Below are positions 1 through 5,694 of a stretch of DNA of 10,700 nucleotides, in pieces. Positions within the stretch are counted from its first letter, which is position 1, and each line of letters opens with the position of its first letter. Under the pieces are notes generated by a model. That model ran no database searches. It saw only the letters and a program-made list of their open reading frames with translations, and was not told the DNA's origin. The translations under genes and the position numbers were made by a program. Location of the stretch: positions 17,559-28,258 of the forward strand of contig PMJK01000083.1 of the NCBI GenBank assembly GCA_003158505.1, given 5' to 3'. Origin of the DNA: Holophagaceae bacterium. Lineage in GTDB: Bacteria; Acidobacteriota; Holophagae; Holophagales; Holophagaceae.

Positions 1-680
<680 letters not shown>

Positions 681-703
681 AAGGACCTCCTCGAAGGGCC
701 AAG

Positions 704-727
704 CGACGGGTGGTAGCCACCTCGTCG
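704..727 (-). promoter_or_regulatory. Hairpin between the SAH aptamer and the ahcY ribosome binding site
   Basis: On the minus strand CGACG-A-GGTGG, loop CTA, CCACC-CGTCG forms a 10-bp stem with one bulged A. It lies between the riboswitch and the Shine-Dalgarno. No U-run follows it, so it is not an intrinsic terminator. It may belong to the expression platform, but that role is inferred. Confidence 0.5.
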
Positions 728-744
728 ACCCGGTGCAGGGTTGA

Positions 745-827
745 GGTGAGCGCCGTTCCAGATGGTATGCATCCGAGCCTGAGATCCCACGCAGCCGATC
801 TGCCGGGTCCTGCAGCGCTCCTCGGAC
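745..827 (-). promoter_or_regulatory. SAH (S-adenosylhomocysteine) riboswitch in the ahcY leader
   Basis: Read on the minus strand, the leader carries the conserved blocks of the SAH riboswitch in the right order: GAGGAGCGCTGCA, then a variable helix, then CAGGCTCGG, then AACGGCGCTCA. P1 forms from GTCCGAG (827-821) with CTCGGAT. The AGCGC in the first block can pair with GCGCT in the last block to make the pseudoknot. The variable P2 arm folds as an imperfect hairpin capped by GCAG/CTGC. This aptamer class binds SAH and raises expression of methyl-cycle genes; the gene below it is ahcY, its classic target. The distance from aptamer end to the ahcY start codon is about 64 nt. Confidence 0.95.
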
Positions 828-833
828 CTTTCC

Positions 834-839
834 AGGATA
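834..839 (-). promoter_or_regulatory. Candidate -10 box for ahcY
   Basis: TATCCT on the minus strand ends 6 nt before the G that opens the riboswitch P1 helix, placing transcription start at about 827. No good -35 box is seen at normal spacing; TCGAAT 16 nt upstream is the nearest match. The support is positional only. Confidence 0.35.
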
Positions 840-897
840 AGCGGTTCAGACAGGGATTCGAGGGACGATTTTGCAAAACGGCCGAATGTGTCATCTT

Positions 898-920
898 ACA
901 AAATTTCTTCGAAATTTTGT
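898..920. repeat. Perfect inverted repeat, 10-bp arms
   Basis: ACAAAATTTC (898-907), spacer TTC, GAAATTTTGT (911-920). It lies in the AT-rich spacer, upstream of the candidate comEA-operon promoter. It resembles a protein-binding operator more than a terminator, since no T-run follows on either strand. Confidence 0.6.
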
Positions 921-940
921 TAATAAAAATATTTATTGAA

Positions 941-970
941 TTAAATGGGGTTGTTGGTTTTTTCTATAAT
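941..970 (+). promoter_or_regulatory. Candidate promoter for the comEA-like operon
   Basis: A perfect TATAAT (965-970) has a weak -35 candidate, TTAAAT (941-946), at 18-bp spacing. Transcription would start near 977, giving a leader of about 110 nt that includes the 989-1015 hairpin. The AT-rich context makes chance matches easy. Confidence 0.4.
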
Positions 971-988
971 TTTGTCATATTTTTATAA

Positions 989-1015
989 CTAAATTTTTTC
1001 GAAGAAAAAATTTAG
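989..1015. repeat. Perfect inverted repeat, 12-bp arms, in the comEA leader
   Basis: CTAAATTTTTTC (989-1000), spacer GAA, GAAAAAATTTAG (1004-1015). If the candidate promoter at 941-970 is right, this hairpin is in the 5' leader. It shares the TTCGAA core and A/T-tract design with the palindrome at 898-920. The function is unknown: operator, RNA hairpin or both. Confidence 0.6.
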
Positions 1016-1085
1016 CAAAGCAAACAAAGAGCTTACTAACTGGCATAAAACTCGATTGGACTGACTTGCCTGAAAGGAGGCAACC

Positions 1086-1400
1086 ATGTCCAATCGCTTC
1101 ACTTCCCTGGCCCTGGCCCTGGGCTTGGCCCTCCCCCTCGCGGCCACGCCCGATCGCGCCACCAGGGCGCCTCAGCGGCCCGTGAATCTCAACACGGCGA
1201 CCGTAACCGAGTTGATGCAGCTGCCTCGGGTGGGGCAGAAGACTGCTGAGCGGATCCTCTCCTTCCGGTTGAAGCATGGTGGTTTCCAACGGCCGGAGGA
1301 GCTGATGAACGTCAAGGGTATCGGCGAGAAGTGCTTCGCCAAGCTCAAACCTTTCCTCTCCACCACCCCTGCACCGCAGCCTGCGGTCCCGAAGAAGTAG
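1086..1400 (+). CDS. ComEA-like secreted helix-hairpin-helix DNA-binding protein
   Basis: A 104-residue protein with an N-terminal signal peptide (hydrophobic residues 7-20, likely cleaved near 20-21), a short basic linker, and one ComEA-type helix-hairpin-helix domain at about 33-91. VNLNTA (33-38) opens the domain, and the two hairpins are LPRVGQKTA (46-54) and VKGIGEKCF (76-84). ComEA proteins of Gram-negative bacteria bind incoming DNA in the periplasm during transformation; length and layout fit that type. The tail is Pro/Ala-rich. The start has a strong AAAGGAGG 5 nt upstream. It is first in a tight operon with two pilin-like genes and radC. A role in competence is likely from family and context, but other secreted HhH proteins exist. 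Confidence 0.85.
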   Translation: MSNRFTSLALALGLALPLAATPDRATRAPQRPVNLNTATVTELMQLPRVGQKTAERILSFRLKHGGFQRPEELMNVKGIGEKCFAKLKPFLSTTPAPQPAVPKK

Positions 1401-1408
1401 GGGCGGCC

Positions 1409-1912
1409 ATGGCTTTGGGGTTCAGACGTTTCCACCAGCGTGGTTCTTCCCTGCTGGAACTCGCCGTGGTCATGGGCGTGACGGCGATTCTCGGCGGAAT
1501 ATCCACCCTCTGCCTCGACTGTGGAAGCACCGAGCTGACTGCAGCCCACCAGGAGATCACCGGAAGCCTCTATCAGGCCTTCACCCTGGCCCGCGCCCGG
1601 GGCACCGACGTCAAAGTGGCGCTGGGCAAAGCCACCGGTGCGGGCGAGCATCTGCCTGTGGAGCTGGGCCGCAAGGTGAAGTGGGGCAAGCCCGATCATA
1701 TCCCCCTGCCCCCGGACATGGATACGCCCCTGGTGGCGGCCAAGACCGGGGAAGCCCATTCCATCATCACCGTGACCCCGAGGCACACCACCCTGGCGAG
1801 CGTCTGGTTCCTGAATGATGGCCAGGAAGCCCTGTGCATGCGTCTTTCCGGGCAAGGCCACTTGCAAGTGCTGCGCTGGCGCAGGGACCTCAAGATGTGG
1901 ACGAGGGTGTGA
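1409..1912 (+). CDS. Type IV pilin-like protein (GspH/FimT-like pseudopilin)
   Basis: A 167-residue protein with a canonical prepilin leader: cleavage after G12, then S13-S-L-L-E17 with glutamate at mature position +5, and a hydrophobic N-terminal helix (about 15-31). The rest is a predicted soluble head. The start at 1409 is chosen because it puts the prepilin site 12 residues in; longer in-frame starts would bury it. It begins 8 nt after the ComEA-like gene and ends overlapping the next gene by one base (TGATG). The C-terminal 85 residues are clearly similar to the next protein, so the two arose by duplication. It is probably a minor pilin of a type IV pilus or competence pseudopilus; the exact subfamily is not certain. 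Confidence 0.85.
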   Translation: MALGFRRFHQRGSSLLELAVVMGVTAILGGISTLCLDCGSTELTAAHQEITGSLYQAFTLARARGTDVKVALGKATGAGEHLPVELGRKVKWGKPDHIPLPPDMDTPLVAAKTGEAHSIITVTPRHTTLASVWFLNDGQEALCMRLSGQGHLQVLRWRRDLKMWTRV

Positions 1913-2358
1913 TGCGTGCCACCGGATCCACCTTCCTCCAGCAGGCCACTCGGGCCGTGGTCGCACTCTGGCCCTCGCCCCTTTGTCAACCCCTGCGGGC
2001 CGCTCAGGCCGAATTGCACCGCAGCCTCCACCTCGCCTTCCGGCTGGCCGCCATCCACCACCGGACGGTGGTGCTGGAACCTTGCCGCCAGGCCGCGGTG
2101 GGGCGGATTTCCGTGAGGCTGCCCGAGGGTGTGCGCTGGGGAAGACCCGCAGCCATCCCCCTTCCGCCGAGTCTCGCAGACAGTGGCTGGCGAGGCGGAG
2201 ATCCGTACCCCATCACGGTCATGCCCCAGCGCCGAGCCTCGGCAAACGTGTGGTTCCTGCACCACGGCCGGGAGGCCCTCTGCCTTCGCCTGGATTTATC
2301 AGGGTCTGTGGAACTGCTGCGCTACCGACCTCTATTGGGTGCCTGGACCAGCTGCTAA
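1912..2358 (+). CDS. Degenerate pilin-like paralogue of the upstream gene
   Basis: A 148-residue protein whose head matches the upstream pilin-like protein: WGKPDHIPLPP there versus WGRPAAIPLPP here, and VWFLNDGQEALCMRL versus VWFLHHGREALCLRL. The N-terminus is a worn version of the prepilin motif. G5 is followed by S-T-F-L-Q10, so the +5 glutamate is glutamine, and the following hydrophobic stretch is short and broken by a proline. Start ATG overlaps the upstream stop (TGATG), implying translational coupling. The reading frame is intact, so it is not an obvious pseudogene. It could be a pilin-head protein that no longer enters the pilus, or a non-canonical minor pilin. No other family is recognised. 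Confidence 0.75.
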   Translation: MRATGSTFLQQATRAVVALWPSPLCQPLRAAQAELHRSLHLAFRLAAIHHRTVVLEPCRQAAVGRISVRLPEGVRWGRPAAIPLPPSLADSGWRGGDPYPITVMPQRRASANVWFLHHGREALCLRLDLSGSVELLRYRPLLGAWTSC

Positions 2359-2375
2359 TGCTGCCGGAGTTCCGC

Positions 2376-3056
2376 ATGCGAATCCTCGATCTATCCCCTG
2401 AGCAGCGACCCCGGGAACGCCTGCTGGCGGGACATGGCGAAAGCCTGGCGGACGCGGAACTCTTGGCCCTGCTCTGGGGCACCGGACGCCAGGGCCAAAG
2501 CGCCGTGGAATTGGCGCAAGCGGTGCTTGGCCGCACGGGCGGCATCGCCGGTCTCGTGTCCCTGGGACTGAACGACTGGCTGGAACAGCCGGGCCTCGGT
2601 CCCGCCAAGGCCGGCCAGTTGTGGGCTGCGATGGAACTGGCAAGGCGAGCCCAGCGCACCGCCGAGCGACCTCGCATCACCAGTCCCAGGGCCGCCGGAG
2701 CCTACCTGCTTCCACGCTGCCAGGGCTGGACGGAGGAGCGCTTCGGCCTGCTTGCCCTGAATGCCAAAGGCGATCTGCTGGCCGAACGCATCCTCAGTCA
2801 GGGAACGACCACGGCGACGCTCATCAGTCCCCGGGAGTTCTTCCGCGAGGCTCTGCGCTACGGCGCCACCTCGGCCCTGGCCTACCACAACCATCCCAGC
2901 GGCGATCCCACGCCCAGCCGCGAAGACACGCAATTAACCAGGCGGTTGCAGGCCGCCGGGGAGTCCCTCGGAGTGCCCCTGGCCGATCACCTGATTCTGG
3001 GCCAGGATCGCTACCACAGCTTCCGGGCGGCGGAGGGGTGGGACCAGCGGCCCTAA
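2376..3056 (+). CDS. radC: RadC family JAB/MPN-type metalloprotein
   Basis: A 226-residue protein, normal RadC length. The N-terminal helical part has RPRERLL (11-17) and DAELLALLWGTG (26-37), followed by a helix-hairpin-helix (PGLGPAKAG, 72-80). The C-terminal JAB domain (from about 100) has the metal signature HNHPSGDPTPSRED, with H171, H173 and D184 as the HxHx10D ligands. The ATG at 2376 is preferred because GGAG lies 6 nt upstream and the N-terminus then matches the family; the ATG at 2358, overlapping the previous stop, would add six residues. RadC was named for DNA repair but its molecular role is unsettled; it is induced during competence in some bacteria, which fits its place behind comEA-like and pilin genes. 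It is last in the operon. Confidence 0.95.
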   Translation: MRILDLSPEQRPRERLLAGHGESLADAELLALLWGTGRQGQSAVELAQAVLGRTGGIAGLVSLGLNDWLEQPGLGPAKAGQLWAAMELARRAQRTAERPRITSPRAAGAYLLPRCQGWTEERFGLLALNAKGDLLAERILSQGTTTATLISPREFFREALRYGATSALAYHNHPSGDPTPSREDTQLTRRLQAAGESLGVPLADHLILGQDRYHSFRAAEGWDQRP

Positions 3057-3166
3057 GTCGATGTGAATGACAGCTTCCTTCGTTTTGATGGAGCTTGTTT
3101 GTTATTGGAATAATTGATTTTGTTATAAACATTGAAAATAATGTGTTTAATCATTGGTTTTAATAT

Positions 3167-3186
3167 TGCATACCCATAGGTATGCA
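3167..3186. repeat. Inverted repeat, 8-bp arms
   Basis: TGCATACC (3167-3174), loop CATA, GGTATGCA (3179-3186), about 60 bp before the outer-membrane protein start. It directly follows a TAATAT, so it could be an operator at the transcription start or a leader hairpin. Confidence 0.5.
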
Positions 3187-3192
3187 TGACGT

Positions 3193-3207
3193 GCGGCAAT
3201 CTGCCGC
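3193..3207. repeat. Small GC-rich inverted repeat in the leader
   Basis: GCGGCA, loop ATC, TGCCGC. A perfect 6-bp stem 6 nt after the preceding palindrome; together they would form tandem leader hairpins. Confidence 0.4.
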
Positions 3208-3247
3208 CCGTTTCAATCCCACCGATTCGGTGGTCTATGGAGTTTCC

Positions 3248-3871
3248 ATGAAGCGCCTCGCCATTCTTCCCATCACCTTGGCCCTGTCCCTCCCCCTGTC
3301 CGCCCAGACCGCCGGAGGTCCGACCTATGGGTTTTCGGCTCAGCTCAACGCTCCCTTGGGAGACCTGAAAGAGGACACGGACAAGACCCTCGGGGGGGGC
3401 GTCAGCTTCCTCGTCCAGTGGAATCTCCCTGGCGGCCATGCCATCCGTCCCCGTCTCGACGTGAACGTGTTCAATGTTTCGACCTACGAGCCCAGCCACA
3501 GCAACTACCGGGAGTCCCGGGACCTCAGCGCCGTGGGCCTCGGCGTGGACTACCTGTATTACCTGGGCGGCACTCCGAAGGGTCTGTACCTCACAGCCGG
3601 CGCTGGCGTCACCCGCTGGGATCTTTCGTACACCACCAGCGACCGGGTGGGAAACGGTTTCTCTTCCAGCTATGACCGGTCCAAGAACACCACCAGCCTC
3701 GGCTTGGCCGCCGGTCTGGGCTGGCAGTTCACGCGCGTCATCGGCCTGGAGGCCCGGTTCGTCCACGCGCCCTACAAGGCCTTCGATTTGACCGATCCCA
3801 CTTCCACCACCCGCACCGACGTGAACCGGGACGGGAACTTCCTGCAACTGGCCGCAACCTTCCGCTGGTAA
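3248..3871 (+). CDS. Outer-membrane beta-barrel protein
   Basis: A 207-residue protein with a signal peptide (KR then a hydrophobic run, likely cleaved after LSAQ, about residue 18). The mature part alternates polar and hydrophobic residues in strand-length blocks (YGFSAQLNAP, GGVSFLVQWNL, GLYLTAGAGVTRW), separated by polar turns. The C-terminal strand LQLAATFRW ends on an aromatic residue, the usual BAM recognition signal. Size fits a small 8-strand barrel (OmpA/OmpX/PF13505-like). The start has GGAG 5 nt upstream; a longer in-frame start at 3182 would put 22 polar residues before the signal peptide. Ligand or role is not evident. It appears to be a single-gene unit, followed by tRNA-Ser 73 bp later. 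Confidence 0.85.
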   Translation: MKRLAILPITLALSLPLSAQTAGGPTYGFSAQLNAPLGDLKEDTDKTLGGGVSFLVQWNLPGGHAIRPRLDVNVFNVSTYEPSHSNYRESRDLSAVGLGVDYLYYLGGTPKGLYLTAGAGVTRWDLSYTTSDRVGNGFSSSYDRSKNTTSLGLAAGLGWQFTRVIGLEARFVHAPYKAFDLTDPTSTTRTDVNRDGNFLQLAATFRW

Positions 3872-3944
3872 GGGAGTTCCGGCCTGCAGCCCCAAGAGCC
3901 CAAATGGACGGCCAGGCCCCGTGCGTGGCAGACTTTGAGCATCC

Positions 3945-4032
3945 GGAGGGTTGGCCGAGTGGTTGATGGCGCCAGTCTTGAAAACTGGAGACGTGCAAGC
4001 GTTCGGGGGTTCGAATCCCTCACCCTCCGCCA
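3945..4032 (+). tRNA. tRNA-Ser (anticodon TGA)
   Basis: GGAGGGT (3945-3951) pairs fully with ACCCTCC (4022-4028), then discriminator G and encoded CCA. The anticodon arm is CCAGT-CTTGAAA-ACTGG, reading TGA. The long variable arm and a GGTTCGAATCC T-arm are typical of serine tRNA. It decodes UCA and other UCN codons. Confidence 0.97.
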
Positions 4033-4061
4033 AAAAGGGGTCCCGCCTGGGACCCCTTTTT
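4032..4061 (+). terminator. Intrinsic terminator of tRNA-Ser(TGA)
   Basis: AAAAAGGGGTCCC, loop GCCT, GGGACCCCTTTTT: a perfect 13-bp stem with a T-run. It starts at the last base of the tRNA. The A-run on the other side means it could also act on leftward transcripts. Confidence 0.92.
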
Positions 4062-4179
4062 GGCGGAGAAATGAAAGCGGGATTCGAAATCACAGAAATG
4101 CTGGCAGGTAGCGGCCCCTGGAGACAGCCCGGTGGGCTGTCGGAAGGGATCAGCCGCGTGCCAGCATTTCGTGCGGCCG
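4061..4179. repeat. Structured repeat A following tRNA-Ser(TGA)
   Basis: It starts with TGGCGGAG and GGGATTCGAA, the inverted 3' end of a tRNA-Ser, then has an extended hairpin. Outer arms GAAATGCTGGCA (4095-4106) and TGCCAGCATTTC (4159-4170) pair over 12 bp. GCGGC/GCCGC and CCCT/AGGG add inner helices, and the tip is GACAGCCC/GGGCTGTC (4123-4141). It ends in TCGTGCGGCCG (4169-4179). The tip, CGTGCC and TCGTGCGGCCG recur in the same order in repeat B after the other tRNA-Ser. No ORF fits it. It could be a mobile REP/MITE-like element or a structured RNA; the minus strand would give an RNA ending in a tRNA-like CTCCGCCA. Confidence 0.7.
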
Positions 4180-4257
4180 TAGGGAACGCCGCGCAGCGAT
4201 GGCCCCGGAGGGAACCCCGTCCATGCTGGTTCCGATTCTCGCACTTGAAGGAAGCCA

Positions 4258-4355
4258 CTTTTGGCTAAGATAAGGCGGGATTTGAACTCGCGAAATCCTG
4301 GCAGCCAAACGGTTCCTTGGCGTGTAAAGCGGCGCTACCATTCAAGCTCTCCCGG
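4258..4355 (-). pseudogene. tRNA-Val-like remnant (probable tRNA pseudogene)
   Basis: On the minus strand AGCTTGAATGGTAGCGC resembles a D-arm, GCTTTACACGC matches a tRNA-Val(TAC) anticodon loop, GAGTTCAAATCCC a T-arm, and the end reads TTAGCCA. The anticodon stem keeps only two pairs, the acceptor stem does not form, and two extra bases separate the T-stem from the acceptor. It therefore cannot be a working tRNA. Its T-arm half (4274-4302) is the same sequence found in repeats A and B. It overlaps the 3' end of the membrane protein gene. It could instead be a chance product of the repeat family. Confidence 0.4.
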
Positions 4356-4689
4356 ACTCCTGGAAACCACAGAACCGGCCCCTGAATCCCTGTTTGAATT
4401 TTTCGCGCTCCTCGGGCGTCATGTTCTCCCAACGCTGGATCAGGCGTTGGCGGCGGCGAAAGGACCCTCCATGGCGGCCATGGAATCCCCCGAAGAGGAT
4501 CCGGGAGAGGACCAGCAGCCCCAGGGCCTGCCAGAAATGGATGGTCTTGAGGCCGAAGAGGGGTGGCAGCAGCCCATTCCACAGACTCATGACCACGAAG
4601 CCCAGGGCGGCAACCGCCAGGGCCCCCATGATGGCGATTCCCACCGCCTTGCGGACGCGCAAGCCTTTCATTCCTCGATGATCAAACAT
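4342..4689 (-). CDS. Small two-helix membrane protein, coupled to the sigma factor
   Basis: A 115-residue protein: short basic N-terminus, a membrane segment at about 15-36, a loop with LPPLFGL, a second segment at about 52-68 (FWQALGLLVLSRILFGG), then a basic tail with RRRQRLIQRWENMTPEEREKF's acidic-basic helix at 78-99. Similar small proteins with the FWQALGLLVLSRILFGG and WENMTPEER pattern are commonly found beside ECF-type sigma genes; no biochemical function is known to me. The ATG at 4689 has GAGGAG 7 nt upstream and overlaps the sigma stop (ATGTTTGA), so translation is probably coupled. It may sense membrane state for, or restrain, the sigma factor, but it has no zinc-binding anti-sigma motif and this role is an inference. 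Confidence 0.75.
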   Translation of the reverse strand: MFDHRGMKGLRVRKAVGIAIMGALAVAALGFVVMSLWNGLLPPLFGLKTIHFWQALGLLVLSRILFGGFHGRHGGSFRRRQRLIQRWENMTPEEREKFKQGFRGRFCGFQESGRA

Positions 4690-5239
4690 GGACGTACTCC
4701 TCATAAATGGCCCTCAGGCGTTGGCGGGGATGCAGCACTGCGTAATGTTTTCGTGAAAGCAAGGTATTCACGGCGACGCCGGTCTGCTCAGAGAGTTCCT
4801 TGAAACTCAGTCCCTCGAGTTCGTGGGCGATGAAGACAACTCGCTGTTCCTGTGGCAGTTCATCCAGGGCTGCATCCAGTTCCTCCAGCAGCACCCGTCT
4901 TGCATAGGCAGCTTCGGGCCCGGCATCCCCGGAAGGAAGCCACTCCTCCAAGGTCTGTGCCTCGTCACCCAGGGGCTTGTCGAAGGGATTCAGCCGCAGG
5001 GCTTCGGAACGGCGCTTACGGAAGAGGTCCGTGATACGGTTCCAGGCCACCCGGTACAGCCAAGCGCTGACTTGCTGGAACGGCGTCATCAGGCGCTGGG
5101 CTTTGACCAGTTCGTAGAAGACATCCTGCAAGACATCCTCCACATCGGCTTCATCGACCACCCATTTGCGGATGAAATTCTTCAGCCGACCCTGCTCGCG
5201 CGTGACGACTTCGGCAAGCTTTCGTTCCCGTTCGGGCAT
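4682..5239 (-). CDS. ECF-type RNA polymerase sigma factor
   Basis: A 185-residue sigma factor with only regions 2 and 4. Region 2 spans about 10-78: DVEDVLQDVFYELVK (32-46) is the core-binding segment, and SAWLYRVAWNRITDLFRKRR (58-77) is the -10 recognition/melting segment. Region 4 spans about 122-176, with DELPQEQRVVF and the helix-turn-helix around LSFKELSEQTGVAVNTLLSR. The linker (80-115) is acidic. It is the first gene of a pair with the overlapping membrane protein gene. The annotated ATG at 5239 has no close ribosome binding site; a strong AGGAGG sits 5 nt before an in-frame CTG at 5254, which would add five residues. The ECF subgroup and target genes cannot be told from sequence. Confidence 0.92.
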   Translation of the reverse strand: MPERERKLAEVVTREQGRLKNFIRKWVVDEADVEDVLQDVFYELVKAQRLMTPFQQVSAWLYRVAWNRITDLFRKRRSEALRLNPFDKPLGDEAQTLEEWLPSGDAGPEAAYARRVLLEELDAALDELPQEQRVVFIAHELEGLSFKELSEQTGVAVNTLLSRKHYAVLHPRQRLRAIYEEYVHV

Positions 5240-5254
5240 CCAGGCGGTTTCCAG

Positions 5255-5265
5255 GGGTTCCTCCT
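5255..5265 (-). promoter_or_regulatory. Strong Shine-Dalgarno pointing to a CTG start of the sigma gene
   Basis: AGGAGG (5265-5260, minus strand) is followed by AACCC and then CTG at 5254-5252, in frame with the sigma gene and downstream of an in-frame TAG. From the same site to the ATG at 5239 the gap is 20 nt, too long for normal initiation. Confidence 0.45.
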
Positions 5266-5280
5266 TCTACCCCTGAAGAC

Positions 5281-5694
5281 GGAGGAACGGCTGCGATATT
5301 TTAGGGTTTCTTTTCCTGGCCCCGGTGCAAGATCACCCTGGGAACTGGACCCTTCCCACGGAAGTAGCCCAAGAATCGCCTGAGATCCGCATCAATTCCC
5401 TGCAACCCTGTAAGCCGCCCCGAGATAATCTCCAGACACCTGCACCGCCCCAACCTCGGCACACTTCAGGACCTCCGCGCAGGTCTTCAAGTCGAGGGAG
5501 GCCTGTCCAGTCGGCTTGGGTATTGGGAATTCGTGGAAGGATGGGCCGGTCCTGACGCAATGTTGACCCGGAGTTCGCTTTGGAAGCCCACATGAGAATG
5601 GCCGGGCTTGCATAATGATGACCCAGAACTCATCTTTGTAAGGTGGGCCTCGGAATTTTCACTACCGATGATTCGCCATACCTGGGGAGGCACC
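5281..5694. other. Gene-poor spacer between the divergent sigma and bacteriohemerythrin genes
   Basis: No credible gene is seen. Minus-strand open frames of 73 and 86 codons here lack a ribosome binding site and recognisable domains. A TAAAAT (5303-5298, minus) could be a -10 box for the sigma gene, but no -35 box is well spaced. The notable content is a set of short direct repeats at 5551-5630, listed separately. Confidence 0.5.
5551..5630. repeat. Short direct repeats, possibly a decayed insertion-sequence end
   Basis: GCAATGTTGACCCGGAGTT (5557-5575) and CATAATGATGACCCAGAACT (5611-5630) share AATGnTGACCCnGA, 55 bp apart. A weaker third copy lies between them around CATGAGAATGGCC (5591-5603). 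Multiple copies of such GGGTCA-type repeats are typical of IS21-family ends. No transposase gene is present in the window, so this is at most a remnant; operator repeats for the downstream gene are the alternative. Confidence 0.35.

Larger units (their letters stand above)
895..1070. other. AT-rich divergent spacer between ahcY and the comEA-like operon
   Basis: This stretch is far richer in A and T than all flanking coding DNA and has no credible gene. It contains two perfect AT-rich palindromes (898-920 and 989-1015, listed separately) and a consensus -10 box (965-970) for the rightward operon. A short TTTTGCAAAA palindrome lies just outside at 869-878. Confidence 0.6.
3057..3247. other. 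AT-rich spacer and leader upstream of the outer-membrane protein gene
   Basis: Positions 3075-3170 are strongly AT-rich and contain several -10-like hexamers (TATAAA at 3124, TAATAT at 3161) without a clearly spaced -35 box, so no single promoter is assigned. Two adjacent hairpins follow (3167-3186 and 3193-3207). No terminator for radC is visible. Confidence 0.5.

Noticed and set aside
1172..1966. Minus-strand open frame of 264 codons
   Set aside because: It is antisense to the ComEA-like and pilin-like genes, with no initiation signal or family resemblance.
4032..4170. CRISPR-like array
   Set aside because: The repeats are inverted and nested hairpins, not regularly spaced direct repeats, and no cas gene is present.
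3053..4258. Minus-strand open frame of about 401 codons
   Set aside because: It runs opposite the outer-membrane protein gene and through the tRNA-Ser gene and terminator. It has no ribosome binding site and no domain.
5333..5613. Overlapping 86- and 73-codon minus-strand frames in the gap
   Set aside because: They have no ribosome binding site, no recognisable motif, and compete with each other in two frames. They might be decayed insertion-sequence coding DNA, but nothing supports a specific call.
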